Source of the DNA: VRUE01 sp035605695
GTDB taxonomy: Bacteria > Actinomycetota > Thermoleophilia > Solirubrobacterales > 70-9
Assembly (NCBI GenBank): GCA_035605695.1
Contig: DATNGZ010000016.1
Coordinates: 1-64,000 of the forward strand
DNA: 64,000 nt
Direction: 5' to 3'
Part shown: positions 24,950 through 33,770 of the stretch, one piece after another
Layout of the letters: each line of letters opens with the position of its first letter
How positions within the stretch are numbered: the first letter of the stretch is position 1
Made by a program: the position numbers and the translations under genes
Notes under the pieces: generated by a model
What the model was told of the DNA's origin: nothing
The model's database searches: none
What the model saw: only the letters and a program-made list of their open reading frames with translations

Positions 24950-26034
24950 ACTGGGTCCTGGTATTCCTCGGCTTCTCGGCGCTGATCATCCTCCACGAGG
25001 CGGGCCACTTCTTCGCGGCGAAGGCGACCGGGATGCGGGTCGAGAAGTTCTTTCTCTTCTTCGGGCCCAAGCTGGCCTCGGTGAAACGCGGCGAGACCGA
25101 GTACGGCGTCGCCGCGATCCCGGCGGGTGGCTACGTGAAGATCAGCGGTATGCACCCGGAAGACAAACTGCCACCCGGGGAAGAGCACCGCGGCTACTAC
25201 GAACAGCCGGTCTGGAAGCGGATCGTGGTGATCGGGGCGGGGCCGGCGGTCAACATCGCGCTCGCCTTCGCGATCCTCTTCGTCTTGGCGCTGGGAGCGA
25301 GCGAACCGACGCAGACGGTCGATGAAATCGTGCCCGGCTCTCCGGCCGCGGCGGCGCTCAAGCCCGGCGACCGCATCCTCGCAATCGACGGCAAGAGCTA
25401 CCCGAACGCCGATGCCGAAACGCGGCTCGAAAACTTCTACGAAGACGTCGGCTCGCACAAATGCGCCGGCAAGCCGGTCGATGGCTGCAAGGCGGCGACT
25501 CCGGTCACGCTGCGGGTGCGCCGCGACGGCGAGGTCAAAACGCTCACGGTGAGTCCGGAGTACGAAAAGGCGGCGGGACGTACGCGAATCGGTTTCTCCT
25601 ACGGAACGGAGCCGGCCAACCTCAGCGCCGCCGCCGCCGCGGAACGCGCGGGAGACGTGATCTGGCTGGTCTCCAGCAAAACCGTGACCGTATTCGCCAA
25701 CATCTTCGACTCCGAGCAGCGCAAGGAAGTGTCCGGGGTGGTTGGGGTCAGCGACGTCGCCAATCAGACGATTGACGTCGGGGCTCGCGAGGCCCTCACC
25801 CTCTTGGCTGTGGTCAGCCTCTCGCTCGGCCTGATCAACCTCTTCCCCTTCCTGCCCCTCGACGGAGGTCACATCTTCTGGAGCCTGGTCGAGAAGGTGC
25901 GGGGGGCTCCGGTTCCATACCGTGTGATGGAGCGAGCCGGAGCACTCGGCTTTGTTTTGGTCATAATGCTTTTCTTCATCGGCCTCAGCAACGACATCGG
26001 CCGCCTTACCGGCGAAGGTTTCAACGTCCGTTAG
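24946..26034 (+). CDS. rseP: Site-2 metalloprotease RseP/RasP family
   Basis: Intramembrane zinc protease that cleaves membrane-anchored regulators and leftover signal peptides. 362 residues. The zinc motif HEAGH (His17, Glu18, His21) lies in the first membrane segment; a PDZ domain spans ~115-205 (PAAAALKPGDRILAIDG); the second active-site element LPLDGGH lies in a later membrane segment. It follows dxr with a 4-nt overlap, as in most bacteria. Possible substrates include the membrane-anchored HTH protein at 38164; that link is speculative. Confidence 0.94.
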   Translation: MNWVLVFLGFSALIILHEAGHFFAAKATGMRVEKFFLFFGPKLASVKRGETEYGVAAIPAGGYVKISGMHPEDKLPPGEEHRGYYEQPVWKRIVVIGAGPAVNIALAFAILFVLALGASEPTQTVDEIVPGSPAAAALKPGDRILAIDGKSYPNADAETRLENFYEDVGSHKCAGKPVDGCKAATPVTLRVRRDGEVKTLTVSPEYEKAAGRTRIGFSYGTEPANLSAAAAAERAGDVIWLVSSKTVTVFANIFDSEQRKEVSGVVGVSDVANQTIDVGAREALTLLAVVSLSLGLINLFPFLPLDGGHIFWSLVEKVRGAPVPYRVMERAGALGFVLVIMLFFIGLSNDIGRLTGEGFNVR

Positions 26035-26035
26035 C

Positions 26036-26983
26036 GTGACCGTGCGGCTCGCGGCATTGCTGTCGTGCCTGCTCGTGGTGGTCTCTACCGCCTCGGCCAA
26101 TGCAGCCGAGGGCGGGGCTTCTGCCTCCTCGCTCGCCACCGGCACCCGGCTGGACCAGGCTCGTCGCTTCTGGACGCCGCAGCGGATGCGGCAGGCGCGG
26201 GCGCTGCCGGTCCATTTGCCCGGAAGCGCTCAGCTGGGGGACGGGACTCCCGGCAGTGCGCCGCCGACGCCGCTGCCCGGTGAGAGCGTTGTCCCCACCG
26301 AAACGATCGCCGACCCGACCGCCCCCGGCGTCAGTCAGAACGGTGTGATCTTCGTCGTCGGTCATTTCGGCACGCTAGGTCGTTGCTCGGGCACCTCGGT
26401 CAACGCACCCAGCTTCAGCCTCGTGATCACGGCGGGACACTGCGTCCACGAGGGCAGGCACTGGATGGGCACGAAGTGGGTCTTTGTCCCCGGCTATCAC
26501 TATGGCCAGCGTCCCTTCGGCACCTTCGTCGCAAAATGGCTCGGTTCGACCCCGCAGTGGATCAAGTCGGAAAACTCGAACTACGACGTCGGGGCTGCCG
26601 TCGTCACCCGCAACGAACGCGGCCAGCGCCTCGCCGACGCCGTCGGCGCCGACGACATCGCCTGGAACCTTCCTCACAACCAGGTCTTCGACGTCTACGG
26701 CTACCCGGTCGCCGAGCCCTTCGACGGCGCCACCCTGCAGCACTGCGGGCAGACGCCCTACGAGGGCCACTCCTTTTTCTCCCTGCTTAGCCCCGGCCCG
26801 CTGGACCTCGCCGTTCACTGCGAAATCAGCCCGGGGGCATCCGGCGGAGGCTGGGTGATATCGGGAGGCAATGTCCTCAATGGTGTTACCGCCGACGGTT
26901 ACCCCGGCGACGACACCAACTACGGTCCCTACTTCGGCAAAGAGGTGGCGAAGCTGTACGCCAGGGCGGCGAAGGTCAAGTGA
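26036..26983 (+). CDS. Secreted trypsin-like serine protease (V8/glutamyl-endopeptidase type)
   Basis: 315 residues. Signal peptide (1-~23), a ~75-residue pro-region, then a chymotrypsin-fold domain. The triad is visible: His135 in ITAGHC, Asp184 in NYDVGAA and Ser269 in PGASGGGW. The pattern of a Cys pair around the His (RCSGTSV ... AGHC) is typical of V8-like enzymes. GTG start at 26036, or GTG at 26042, 1-2 codons after the rseP stop. It heads a two-gene unit with the next ORF (4-nt overlap) and starts an insertion of secreted-protein genes into the rseP-ispG region. Confidence 0.87.
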   Translation: MTVRLAALLSCLLVVVSTASANAAEGGASASSLATGTRLDQARRFWTPQRMRQARALPVHLPGSAQLGDGTPGSAPPTPLPGESVVPTETIADPTAPGVSQNGVIFVVGHFGTLGRCSGTSVNAPSFSLVITAGHCVHEGRHWMGTKWVFVPGYHYGQRPFGTFVAKWLGSTPQWIKSENSNYDVGAAVVTRNERGQRLADAVGADDIAWNLPHNQVFDVYGYPVAEPFDGATLQHCGQTPYEGHSFFSLLSPGPLDLAVHCEISPGASGGGWVISGGNVLNGVTADGYPGDDTNYGPYFGKEVAKLYARAAKVK

Positions 26984-27876
26984 GGCGACGGCGACTGGCA
27001 CACCTCCGTGCTCTGGGGGCTACCCTCACCTTCGTTGCGCTGCTGGCTTTCCCGGCGGGCGCGGCGGCCGGGGGCGGGTCCGACCTCCAGTTTCAATTCA
27101 CCGCGAGCAACGGGTACAGATTTACCGTCGGTGGTTACGGCGCTACTGCCGTCATCACCGTGTCCAGCCCTGACCGCTCTCACGGTCGCAGGGCCTGGAG
27201 CAGCTACGTTGCTCGCGGGAAAGTAAGCCCGACCGCGATCGACGCCAGTTTCGGAGCCCTGGGGAACGTCGACATGCGCTTCCATCAGTCCGGCGGCGTC
27301 ACCTACGGCAAACGCCACAAGCACTGCGTCGGGGCTGACCGCTACAAGATCCGCCCCGGCGTCTTTGTCGGTTCGCTTCGCTTCCGCGGTGAGGGCGGCT
27401 ATGTCTCAACCAAGGTCCACCGGGTGAAGGGCAACGTTGTCACGCCGCGTTTCCTCAGGTGCTTTGACACGCTTTTCGAAGAACTCGAAGGAGGCGGCGA
27501 AGGGCACGGCGAAAATCGTCACAAGGTGACGCGGCTCTACTCCTTCGTGCGCTCCGGCCTCACGGCGATGTACTTCAGTGCCAGCGAGCGCGGCGGCAAG
27601 GCGGGGTATCTGGCAGAGATGGAGCAGACCGTGGGCTCGCTGGGGGTCTTCCGGGGCGTGGCCGTCCGCGCCTCGCCCGCCACCTTCGCCTTCGACAATG
27701 CCCTCAGCTCCGCGGGTGTGACGCCGCCGTCGCCGTTCACCGGCTCGGGCTCCTTCCAGCGCGGTCCTACCGGCGCCAAGAGCTGGACCGGCGCCCTCGC
27801 CGTCTCCTTCCTCGGCGCCCCGAACGTCTCGCTCACCGATCCGCGTTTCAAAATCCAGCTGACGCGCAGCTGGTAA
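26980..27876 (+). CDS. Secreted hypothetical protein
   Basis: 298 residues with a signal peptide (~1-30, cleavage near GAAAGGG). The mature part looks beta-rich, with three Cys (KHCVG, RCFD) and few motifs. I do not recognise a family. The GTG start overlaps the stop of the serine protease by 4 nt, so the two are co-translated and may act together outside the cell (for example as substrate or inhibitor; this is a guess). Its TAA stop abuts the stop of the convergent gene with no base between. Confidence 0.8.
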   Translation: MRRRRLAHLRALGATLTFVALLAFPAGAAAGGGSDLQFQFTASNGYRFTVGGYGATAVITVSSPDRSHGRRAWSSYVARGKVSPTAIDASFGALGNVDMRFHQSGGVTYGKRHKHCVGADRYKIRPGVFVGSLRFRGEGGYVSTKVHRVKGNVVTPRFLRCFDTLFEELEGGGEGHGENRHKVTRLYSFVRSGLTAMYFSASERGGKAGYLAEMEQTVGSLGVFRGVAVRASPATFAFDNALSSAGVTPPSPFTGSGSFQRGPTGAKSWTGALAVSFLGAPNVSLTDPRFKIQLTRSW

Positions 27877-28812
27877 CTAGCCGCGTTTCGCGCTCACCTT
27901 GAAGGAGTACGAGGCCGGGGACGGATCAAGCCTGCCGGAGTCATCGCGGGCGCGGACCCTGAACGTGTGAGGACCGGATGAGAGTCGGGCGGTGGTGAAG
28001 GGCGAGCGGCAGGCCCTGAACGGTTTGGAGTCGAGCTTGCACTGAAAGGTTGAGCCGGCCTCGTCGGCGGCGAAGCGGAAGGTCGGCGTGCGGTCGTGGG
28101 TCTTGCGCGGCGGCTTGTGCTTCAGAATCGTCTGCGGCGCTCCGCGCCCGGCTTGGCCGCCGGGACCTCCAGCGCCACCCTGACCGCCGGCCGCCGCACA
28201 GGCGCGCTCGCTGGGCGCGACCGAGTTGGGGCGCGGGCTGGGGAAGACGGCCGAGAAGTCGACGGCACTGTTGTCGCGGTCGTCGGTCGGCTCGAGCAGG
28301 GTCGCGCAGCCCGGTGAGATCGTGCGGCGCAGCGCCATCCCGTCAGGGATCCCGACGGGCGTTGCGGGCGAGCCGGCGGGGCTGGTCAGCGAGCCGGTGA
28401 AGCTGCCCCAGGAGACGCAGTCGATCGAGTCCGCCCAGCAGGCGGCGCCACCCGCCGGCTCGAGCTGGTTCGGCGCCATCGCGGCGTCGGGTGCGACCGC
28501 GAACTCGGATTCGGCGGCAGGAGTCGCGAGCAGGATCGTGCTCTGGTTTGCGGCACCCGAGACGTCATCGCCGAAGGTGGTCGTACCGGTGGGAGCGCCG
28601 GAGGCGCTGTAGGTCTTGAGCGAGTGGCCCCCGACGAGGTTCTGCCCGGGGGCCCACATCTGCAGCTCGACGTATTCGGAATCGGGGCGGGCGATCGAGC
28701 CCGGGTAGATCTCCCGGATCGATATCTCGTGGAACGTCGCAGTCGCCGGCGCGGGCGAGAGTGCGATCGCCGCCAATGCCAGGCCGACGGGAAGAAGCCT
28801 TCGAGCGCTCAA
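27877..28812 (-). CDS. Secreted lamin-tail-like domain protein with one Ig-like module
   Basis: 311 residues. Signal peptide (1-~25), then a ~120-residue domain opening FHEISIREIYPGS and containing DSEYVELQMWAPGQN, which resembles lamin-tail domains. A Gly/Ala-rich linker follows, then a C-terminal Ig-like module (TPTFRFAADEAGSTFQCKLD ...). It is clearly paralogous to the upstream gene. The start is taken as TTG 28812, which overlaps the upstream TGA stop (TTGA); no ATG or GTG is suitably placed. The role is probably cell-surface or extracellular; no function known. Confidence 0.78.
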   Translation of the reverse strand: MSARRLLPVGLALAAIALSPAPATATFHEISIREIYPGSIARPDSEYVELQMWAPGQNLVGGHSLKTYSASGAPTGTTTFGDDVSGAANQSTILLATPAAESEFAVAPDAAMAPNQLEPAGGAACWADSIDCVSWGSFTGSLTSPAGSPATPVGIPDGMALRRTISPGCATLLEPTDDRDNSAVDFSAVFPSPRPNSVAPSERACAAAGGQGGAGGPGGQAGRGAPQTILKHKPPRKTHDRTPTFRFAADEAGSTFQCKLDSKPFRACRSPFTTARLSSGPHTFRVRARDDSGRLDPSPASYSFKVSAKRG

Positions 28813-30614
28813 GGTCTGCGGATCCTGAAGGTGAGTTTGACCGGGCTGGGGTCGGCCGTGCCCGCGGCGAGCGCGCGCACCTGGAAGGTGTGGCTTCCGT
28901 AGGAGAGCTTCTTCGTCGTCAGGGGCGAACGACAGGCCTTGAACGGTTCGCGGTCGAGCTTGCACTGGAAGACCGCGCCCTGTTGGTCGGAGTCGAAGCG
29001 GAAGGTCGGCGTGCGGTCATGCGTCGTGGCGGGCGGCTTGCCGGTCAGCTTGGTGCTGGGCACGACTGTCGGCAGCGGCCGCGGCGCCGGGAGCAGGATC
29101 GGCGCAGCTGCGGGCGGACCCGCGAGGACGACGGTGAAGCTGTAGCCCGCCGGTGTCGGGTCGGTGTTGCCGCTGGGGTCGGTCGCCTCCGCCTCGAAGC
29201 TGTGCGGGCCGCTACTGAGCCCCGTGTAGGTGATTCCGTTCGGCGGGCAGGCGGCGAAGCCAGCGCCGTCGAGCCGGCAGCGGAAGCTTGATCCGGGCTC
29301 GTTGGAGGCGTAGGTGAAGGAGGCGATCGGGCTCTCGCTTGGGTCGCTCGGCCGCGATTCGATCGTCGTCTGCGGCGGCGCCGTGTCGGCCAGTGAGTTG
29401 TCGACGGTCCATTCGAAGCTCGTTGGTGCCCCCTGGTTCAGGGCGGCGTCGGTGGCGCGGACCTTGAAGGTGTGGGCGCCGTTGGCGAGGCTGCTGTACG
29501 TCTTGCCGGAGCCAGCGCAGGAGGCGAAGGAGTCGGGTTCGACGCCGCTCGTCAGACTACATTCGAATTTGGAGCCGACCTCGCTCGACTGGTAGGTGAA
29601 GGCGGCGCTAGCGCCGGCGCTTGGGTCTGCGGGGTGGGTCTGGATCGTCGCTGTTGGCGCCGTCGTGTCGACCGTCCAGGTGTAGGGGGCCGGGGTCGAG
29701 TCGGCGCCGGCGGAATTGACCGCGCGGACTTCGAAGCTGTGACTGGCGGCGCTGAGCGGTCCCGGGTATTCGATCCCGGCGTTGGCGCAGCTGGCGAACG
29801 GCGCCCCGTCCAGGCTGCATTCAAATTCGGCTCCGGCGGCCGGGGTCGCCTGGTAGGTGAAGGAGGCCGCCGTCAGTTTGGTCGGGTTCGCCGGTTTGTT
29901 GACGATCGTCGTGTTCGGCAGTGCCGCGCATTCTTTCTCGCTCGGCGTCACCCCGTTGTTGCGCGGGTTGGGGGTCTGCGGCGAGAAGTCGACTGAGCTG
30001 TTGTTGGCATCGTCGGCGTTCTCAAGCAGGGTCGAGCAGCCGGGGGAGATCGTGCGCAGAAGCGCCTTCCCGTCGGCAATCGCCGCGGCGGGAGCGCTGT
30101 CGCCCGGGGAGGGCAGCGAGGCCTGGCCGCTGAAGCTCCCCCAGGAGGCGCAATCGTCGAAGGGCGGCTCGGTCTGGGGCCAGCAGACCGCGCCGCCGGC
30201 CGGGTCCAGATCGAGGCCACCATCGGTGAAGTCGGGCGTGACGCTGGGGAACTGGCTCGAGAAGCCCGTATTGGCGATCAAGACGGTGCTCTGGTTCGCC
30301 GCGCGCGGAACGCTGCTGCCCGGGGAGAAGTGGCTGGTCACCGTGCCCGCCGAGTTGAGCACCTCCAGGTCCCCGAGGTTGACGAGGTTTTGGGCGCTCG
30401 CGTACATCTGAAGCTCGACGTAGTCGGATTCCGGGTGGGCGAGCGTGCCCGGGAAGACCTCGCGCACCTTGATCAGGTGGAAGCTCGCCTGGGCCGGCGC
30501 CGCGGTGATCAAAATGACGAGAGAAGCCAGAAGCGGCACGGCAAGCCGCACCCGGGTTCCGCCGCCAAATGCCTTCGGTTCTCCCCGCTCCCGCGTACCC
30601 ATGCGTTTGTGCAT
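28809..30614 (-). CDS. Secreted lamin-tail-like domain protein with four Ig-like modules
   Basis: 601 residues; ATG at 30614 or in-frame ATG at 30602. Signal peptide ends near PAQA. The N-terminal lamin-tail-like domain (FHLIKVREVFPG, DYVELQMYASAQN) parallels its downstream paralogue. Four ~90-residue Ig-like modules follow, each with the pattern 'FECSLDG-x-PFASC ... G-x-HSFEVRA'. The Cys pairs could form one disulfide per module. Such arrays are frequent in Thermoleophilia surface proteins. The downstream paralogue keeps one module, so a duplication followed by module gain or loss is likely. Confidence 0.82.
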   Translation of the reverse strand: MHKRMGTRERGEPKAFGGGTRVRLAVPLLASLVILITAAPAQASFHLIKVREVFPGTLAHPESDYVELQMYASAQNLVNLGDLEVLNSAGTVTSHFSPGSSVPRAANQSTVLIANTGFSSQFPSVTPDFTDGGLDLDPAGGAVCWPQTEPPFDDCASWGSFSGQASLPSPGDSAPAAAIADGKALLRTISPGCSTLLENADDANNSSVDFSPQTPNPRNNGVTPSEKECAALPNTTIVNKPANPTKLTAASFTYQATPAAGAEFECSLDGAPFASCANAGIEYPGPLSAASHSFEVRAVNSAGADSTPAPYTWTVDTTAPTATIQTHPADPSAGASAAFTYQSSEVGSKFECSLTSGVEPDSFASCAGSGKTYSSLANGAHTFKVRATDAALNQGAPTSFEWTVDNSLADTAPPQTTIESRPSDPSESPIASFTYASNEPGSSFRCRLDGAGFAACPPNGITYTGLSSGPHSFEAEATDPSGNTDPTPAGYSFTVVLAGPPAAAPILLPAPRPLPTVVPSTKLTGKPPATTHDRTPTFRFDSDQQGAVFQCKLDREPFKACRSPLTTKKLSYGSHTFQVRALAAGTADPSPVKLTFRIRRP

Positions 30615-30675
30615 ACGGGCGATCGGGCGATCGGGTTCAAACCGCCCAGGGGAGCGCTGTCGCTACGCTTGCCGC

Positions 30676-31929
30676 ATGGCTTCCAAGCGGCAGATATTCG
30701 TCGGCGGCGTGCCGATCGGCGGCGGTGCCCCGGTCGTCGTGCAGACGATGACCAAGACCGAGACCGCGAACCTGGCGGCGACGATGGAGCAGATCCACAA
30801 GGTCGCCGAGGCGGGCGCCGACATCGTGCGCGTGGCTGTGCCTCGCGACGAGGACGTCGAGGCGCTGAAGACGATCGTCGTTGACTCGCCGATCCCGGTG
30901 ATCGCCGACATCCACTTCAACCACACGCTGGCGCTGAAGGCGATCGACGCGGGGGCCCACTGCATCCGCCTCAACCCGGGCAACATCGGTGGCCGCGACA
31001 AGGTCGCCGAGGTGGCGGAGCGGGCGACGGCGGCCGGCGTGCCGATGCGAATCGGCGTCAACTCCGGCTCGCTGCCCAAGCACCTGCACGCGCTCGAGCG
31101 CGAGAGCCCGGTCGAGGCGCTGGTCGCTGCCGCGATCGAGTTCGTCGAGTTGATGGAGGGCCTCCACTTCGAGAACTTCAAGGTCTCGATCAAGTCAACC
31201 AATGTGCCCAACACGATCGCCGCCAACCGCCTGCTCTCGGAGAAGATTCCCTACCCGCTGCACCTCGGGATCACCGAGGCCGGCACCAAGTGGTCGGGCT
31301 CGCTCAAGTCCTCGGTCGGGCTCGGCACCCTGCTCGCCGATGGGATCGGCGACACGATCCGGATCAGCCTCTCGACCTTCCACGCCGAGGAGGAGGTCAA
31401 GGTCGCCTGGGAGATCCTCAAGGCGCTGCAGCTGCGCGAGCGCGGCCCGGTTCTGATCGCCTGCCCGACCTGCGGCCGCCTCCAGTTCGACATGGACTCG
31501 GTCGTGGCCGAAATCGAGCAGCGACTTGAAAGTTACGCCGAGCCGATCGAGGTCGCGGTGCTCGGCTGCGCGGTCAACGGGATCGGCGAGGCCAGCCACG
31601 CCGACTTCGGCATCGCCGGCGCCAAGAACGAGGGCCTGATCTACGCCCACGGCAAGCCGCTGCGCAAGGTCCCGCAGGAGAACCTGGTCGACACCCTCTT
31701 CGAGGAGATCGACAAGTCGCTCGACCGCGGCACGGTCGAGTTCGACGAGGACGAGTCGCGCGAGGGCGCCGCCTGGCTGGCCAAGATCGAGGAGGAAAAC
31801 GCCGGCGAACTAACCCCCGAGAAGATCGCGATGATGGAGAAGGAAGCGGTCGAGAGGGGCGAGTCGGACAAGGTGCTGCTGGACGAGGAGGCGTCACCCA
31901 CGGCCGGACGTCGGTTCACTCGGGCGTAG
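30676..31929 (+). CDS. ispG: 4-hydroxy-3-methylbut-2-enyl diphosphate synthase (flavodoxin)
   Basis: Penultimate MEP-pathway enzyme, carrying a [4Fe-4S] cluster. 417 residues from ATG 30676; the C-terminal ~70 residues are an acidic tail longer than in E. coli IspG. Cluster ligands are Cys263 and Cys266 (ACPTCGR), Cys298 (LGCAVNG) and Glu305. The TIM-barrel portion begins VGGVPIGGGAPVVVQTMT. TACGCT (30664-30669) ends 6 nt before the start. It normally follows rseP directly; here four secreted-protein genes intervene. Confidence 0.95.
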   Translation: MASKRQIFVGGVPIGGGAPVVVQTMTKTETANLAATMEQIHKVAEAGADIVRVAVPRDEDVEALKTIVVDSPIPVIADIHFNHTLALKAIDAGAHCIRLNPGNIGGRDKVAEVAERATAAGVPMRIGVNSGSLPKHLHALERESPVEALVAAAIEFVELMEGLHFENFKVSIKSTNVPNTIAANRLLSEKIPYPLHLGITEAGTKWSGSLKSSVGLGTLLADGIGDTIRISLSTFHAEEEVKVAWEILKALQLRERGPVLIACPTCGRLQFDMDSVVAEIEQRLESYAEPIEVAVLGCAVNGIGEASHADFGIAGAKNEGLIYAHGKPLRKVPQENLVDTLFEEIDKSLDRGTVEFDEDESREGAAWLAKIEEENAGELTPEKIAMMEKEAVERGESDKVLLDEEASPTAGRRFTRA

Positions 31930-31937
31930 CGGGCATA

Positions 31938-32057
31938 GGAGAGGGTCGGGTACGCCGCCTCCGCGCTGCCTTTTTCGCCGTGGGCGTCGTGTCTCTCGTG
32001 GACGGGGCTGTGCGAAAAAGAGACCGCCGCGCTGCGGCGTCGCACCCGACCCTCTCC
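31938..32057 (+). repeat. 120-nt intergenic inverted repeat between ispG and proS
   Basis: The outer arms 31938-31951 and 32044-32057 pair perfectly over 14 bp (ggagagggtcgggt), then after a 3-nt bulge 31952-31958 pairs with 32034-32040. A further 9-bp stem forms from ctttttcgc (31970-31978) and gcgaaaaag (32012-32020). It resembles the tsf/pyrH structure in architecture but not in sequence. It may end ispG transcription. The proS promoter lies just outside it. Confidence 0.72.
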
Positions 32058-32081
32058 TCGTCGGCCGGGTAGGTTTCCCGC

Positions 32082-33770
32082 GTGACCCGCTTTAGCCAGA
32101 GCTTTATTCCCACCCTGAAGGACGCGCCTGCTGATGCTGAGGCGTTGTCCCACAAGCTGATGGTTAGAGCTGGGTTGATTCGGCAGGTTGGGGCCGGGCT
32201 GTGGAGTTATTTGCCTGCTGGTTGGCGGGTGGAGCGCAAGGTCGAGGGGATCATTCGGGAGGAGATGGAGGGCATCGGCTGTCAGGAGATGCTGATGCCG
32301 GTGCTGCAGCCCGCCGAGGCTTGGGAGAAGACCGGGCGCTACGCGATTGACGAGTTGTTCAAGTTGGAGGACCGCAAGGGGGCGCCGATGGTGTTGGCGC
32401 TGACGCACGAGGAGTGCGTTACCCAGCACGTGGCGCGGGAGGTCCGGTCCTACAGGGACCTGCCGCTGATGCTCTTCCACATCCAGACCAAGGAGCGCGA
32501 TGAGGCGCGTCCGCGGGCCGGGGTCCTGCGCACCCGCGAGTTCACGATGAAGGACGCCTACTCCTTCGATCGCGACGAGGAGGGGTTGGCACGCTCCTAC
32601 GAGCTTCAGGCCGGCGCCTACGCCCGGATCTTTGATCGTTGCGGGCTGCGCTGGTACCAGGTCGAGTCCGACGTCGGGATGATGGGTGGCTCCGGCGCCC
32701 ACGAGTACATGGCGCCGTGCGCGGCTGGCGAGAACGAGGTCGCGCTGGCGCCGGGCTTTGCCGCCAACGTCGAGGTTGCCTCGGCCGAGGCGCAGGCGGT
32801 TGAGCTACCCGCGGCGTTGAATGCACCGGAGAGGATCTCCACGCCTGGCCTGGCCACGATCGAGGAGGTCTCCGGCCATCTTGGCCTGCCCGCCGGGGCA
32901 CTGGTCAAGGCGCTGCCGGTGCTGGTCGAGGGCCGCGGCATCGTGATCGTGCTGATTCGTGGCGACCACCGGCTGAACGAGGTCAAGCTGCGCAACGCTC
33001 TGGGCGCCGATTTCCGCCAGGCGCGGCCGGAGGAGATCGAAGCCGAGATCGGCCCCGTCGGCTTCATCGGCCCGGTTGGCGCCAAGGTGCTGGTGATCAA
33101 GGACACGGCGATTGCCGGCGACTCCTTCGTCACCGGTGGCAACGAGCCCGACACCCACCTGCGCGGGGTCAAGCCCGGCCGCGACTTCGAATTCGAAGAG
33201 ATGGATGTGCGCACGGTCGAGGCCGGCGACCCTGGTCCCAACGGCGGCACGATCGAGATCGAGCCGGCGATCGAGGTCGGCAACATTTTCAAGCTCGGCA
33301 GCCGCTACTCGGAGCCGCTCGGCGCCACCTTCCTCGATGACGCCGGGGCCGAGCGGGCGATCGTGATGGGCAGCTACGGAATCGGCCCGGCGCGGATCGC
33401 CGCGGCGACGATCGAGCAGGGCGCCGATGAGCGCGGCATCGTCTGGCCGGCCGCGATTGCGCCCTGGCAAGTCCACCTGGTCTCGCTGGCCAAGGCTGGC
33501 GAGGAGGAGCGCGTCGCCGCCGACAAGCTCTACGAGGAGCTCATGGCCGCCGGTGTCGAGGTGCTCTACGACGAGCGCGACGCTGGCACCGGGCAGAAGC
33601 TGACCGACGCCGAGCTGCTCGGTTGTCCGCTGCGGATCGTCGTCGGTCGCCGCGGCCTCGCCGAGGGCGTGGTCGAGGCGAGTGAGCGCGGTTCCGGGGC
33701 AGGGCACAGGCTGCCCGTCGGCGAGGCGGCGGCCGAGGCGCAGGCGCTTCTCCAGTCCAGCGATGACTGA
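32082..33770 (+). CDS. proS: Prolyl-tRNA synthetase, bacterial type
   Basis: Class II synthetase charging tRNA-Pro. 562 residues with GTG start; TAGGTT (32070-32075) ends 6 nt upstream. The catalytic core has motif 2 (RTREFTMKDAYSFD) and motif 3 (GSYGIGPARIAAATIEQ). The ~180-residue YbaK-like editing insertion between them (EEVSGHLGLPAGALVKALPV ... GFIGPVGAKVLVIKD) marks the prokaryotic-type enzyme, which hydrolyses Ala-tRNA-Pro. A C-terminal anticodon domain follows. Its stop overlaps pgsA. Confidence 0.96.
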   Translation: MTRFSQSFIPTLKDAPADAEALSHKLMVRAGLIRQVGAGLWSYLPAGWRVERKVEGIIREEMEGIGCQEMLMPVLQPAEAWEKTGRYAIDELFKLEDRKGAPMVLALTHEECVTQHVAREVRSYRDLPLMLFHIQTKERDEARPRAGVLRTREFTMKDAYSFDRDEEGLARSYELQAGAYARIFDRCGLRWYQVESDVGMMGGSGAHEYMAPCAAGENEVALAPGFAANVEVASAEAQAVELPAALNAPERISTPGLATIEEVSGHLGLPAGALVKALPVLVEGRGIVIVLIRGDHRLNEVKLRNALGADFRQARPEEIEAEIGPVGFIGPVGAKVLVIKDTAIAGDSFVTGGNEPDTHLRGVKPGRDFEFEEMDVRTVEAGDPGPNGGTIEIEPAIEVGNIFKLGSRYSEPLGATFLDDAGAERAIVMGSYGIGPARIAAATIEQGADERGIVWPAAIAPWQVHLVSLAKAGEEERVAADKLYEELMAAGVEVLYDERDAGTGQKLTDAELLGCPLRIVVGRRGLAEGVVEASERGSGAGHRLPVGEAAAEAQALLQSSDD

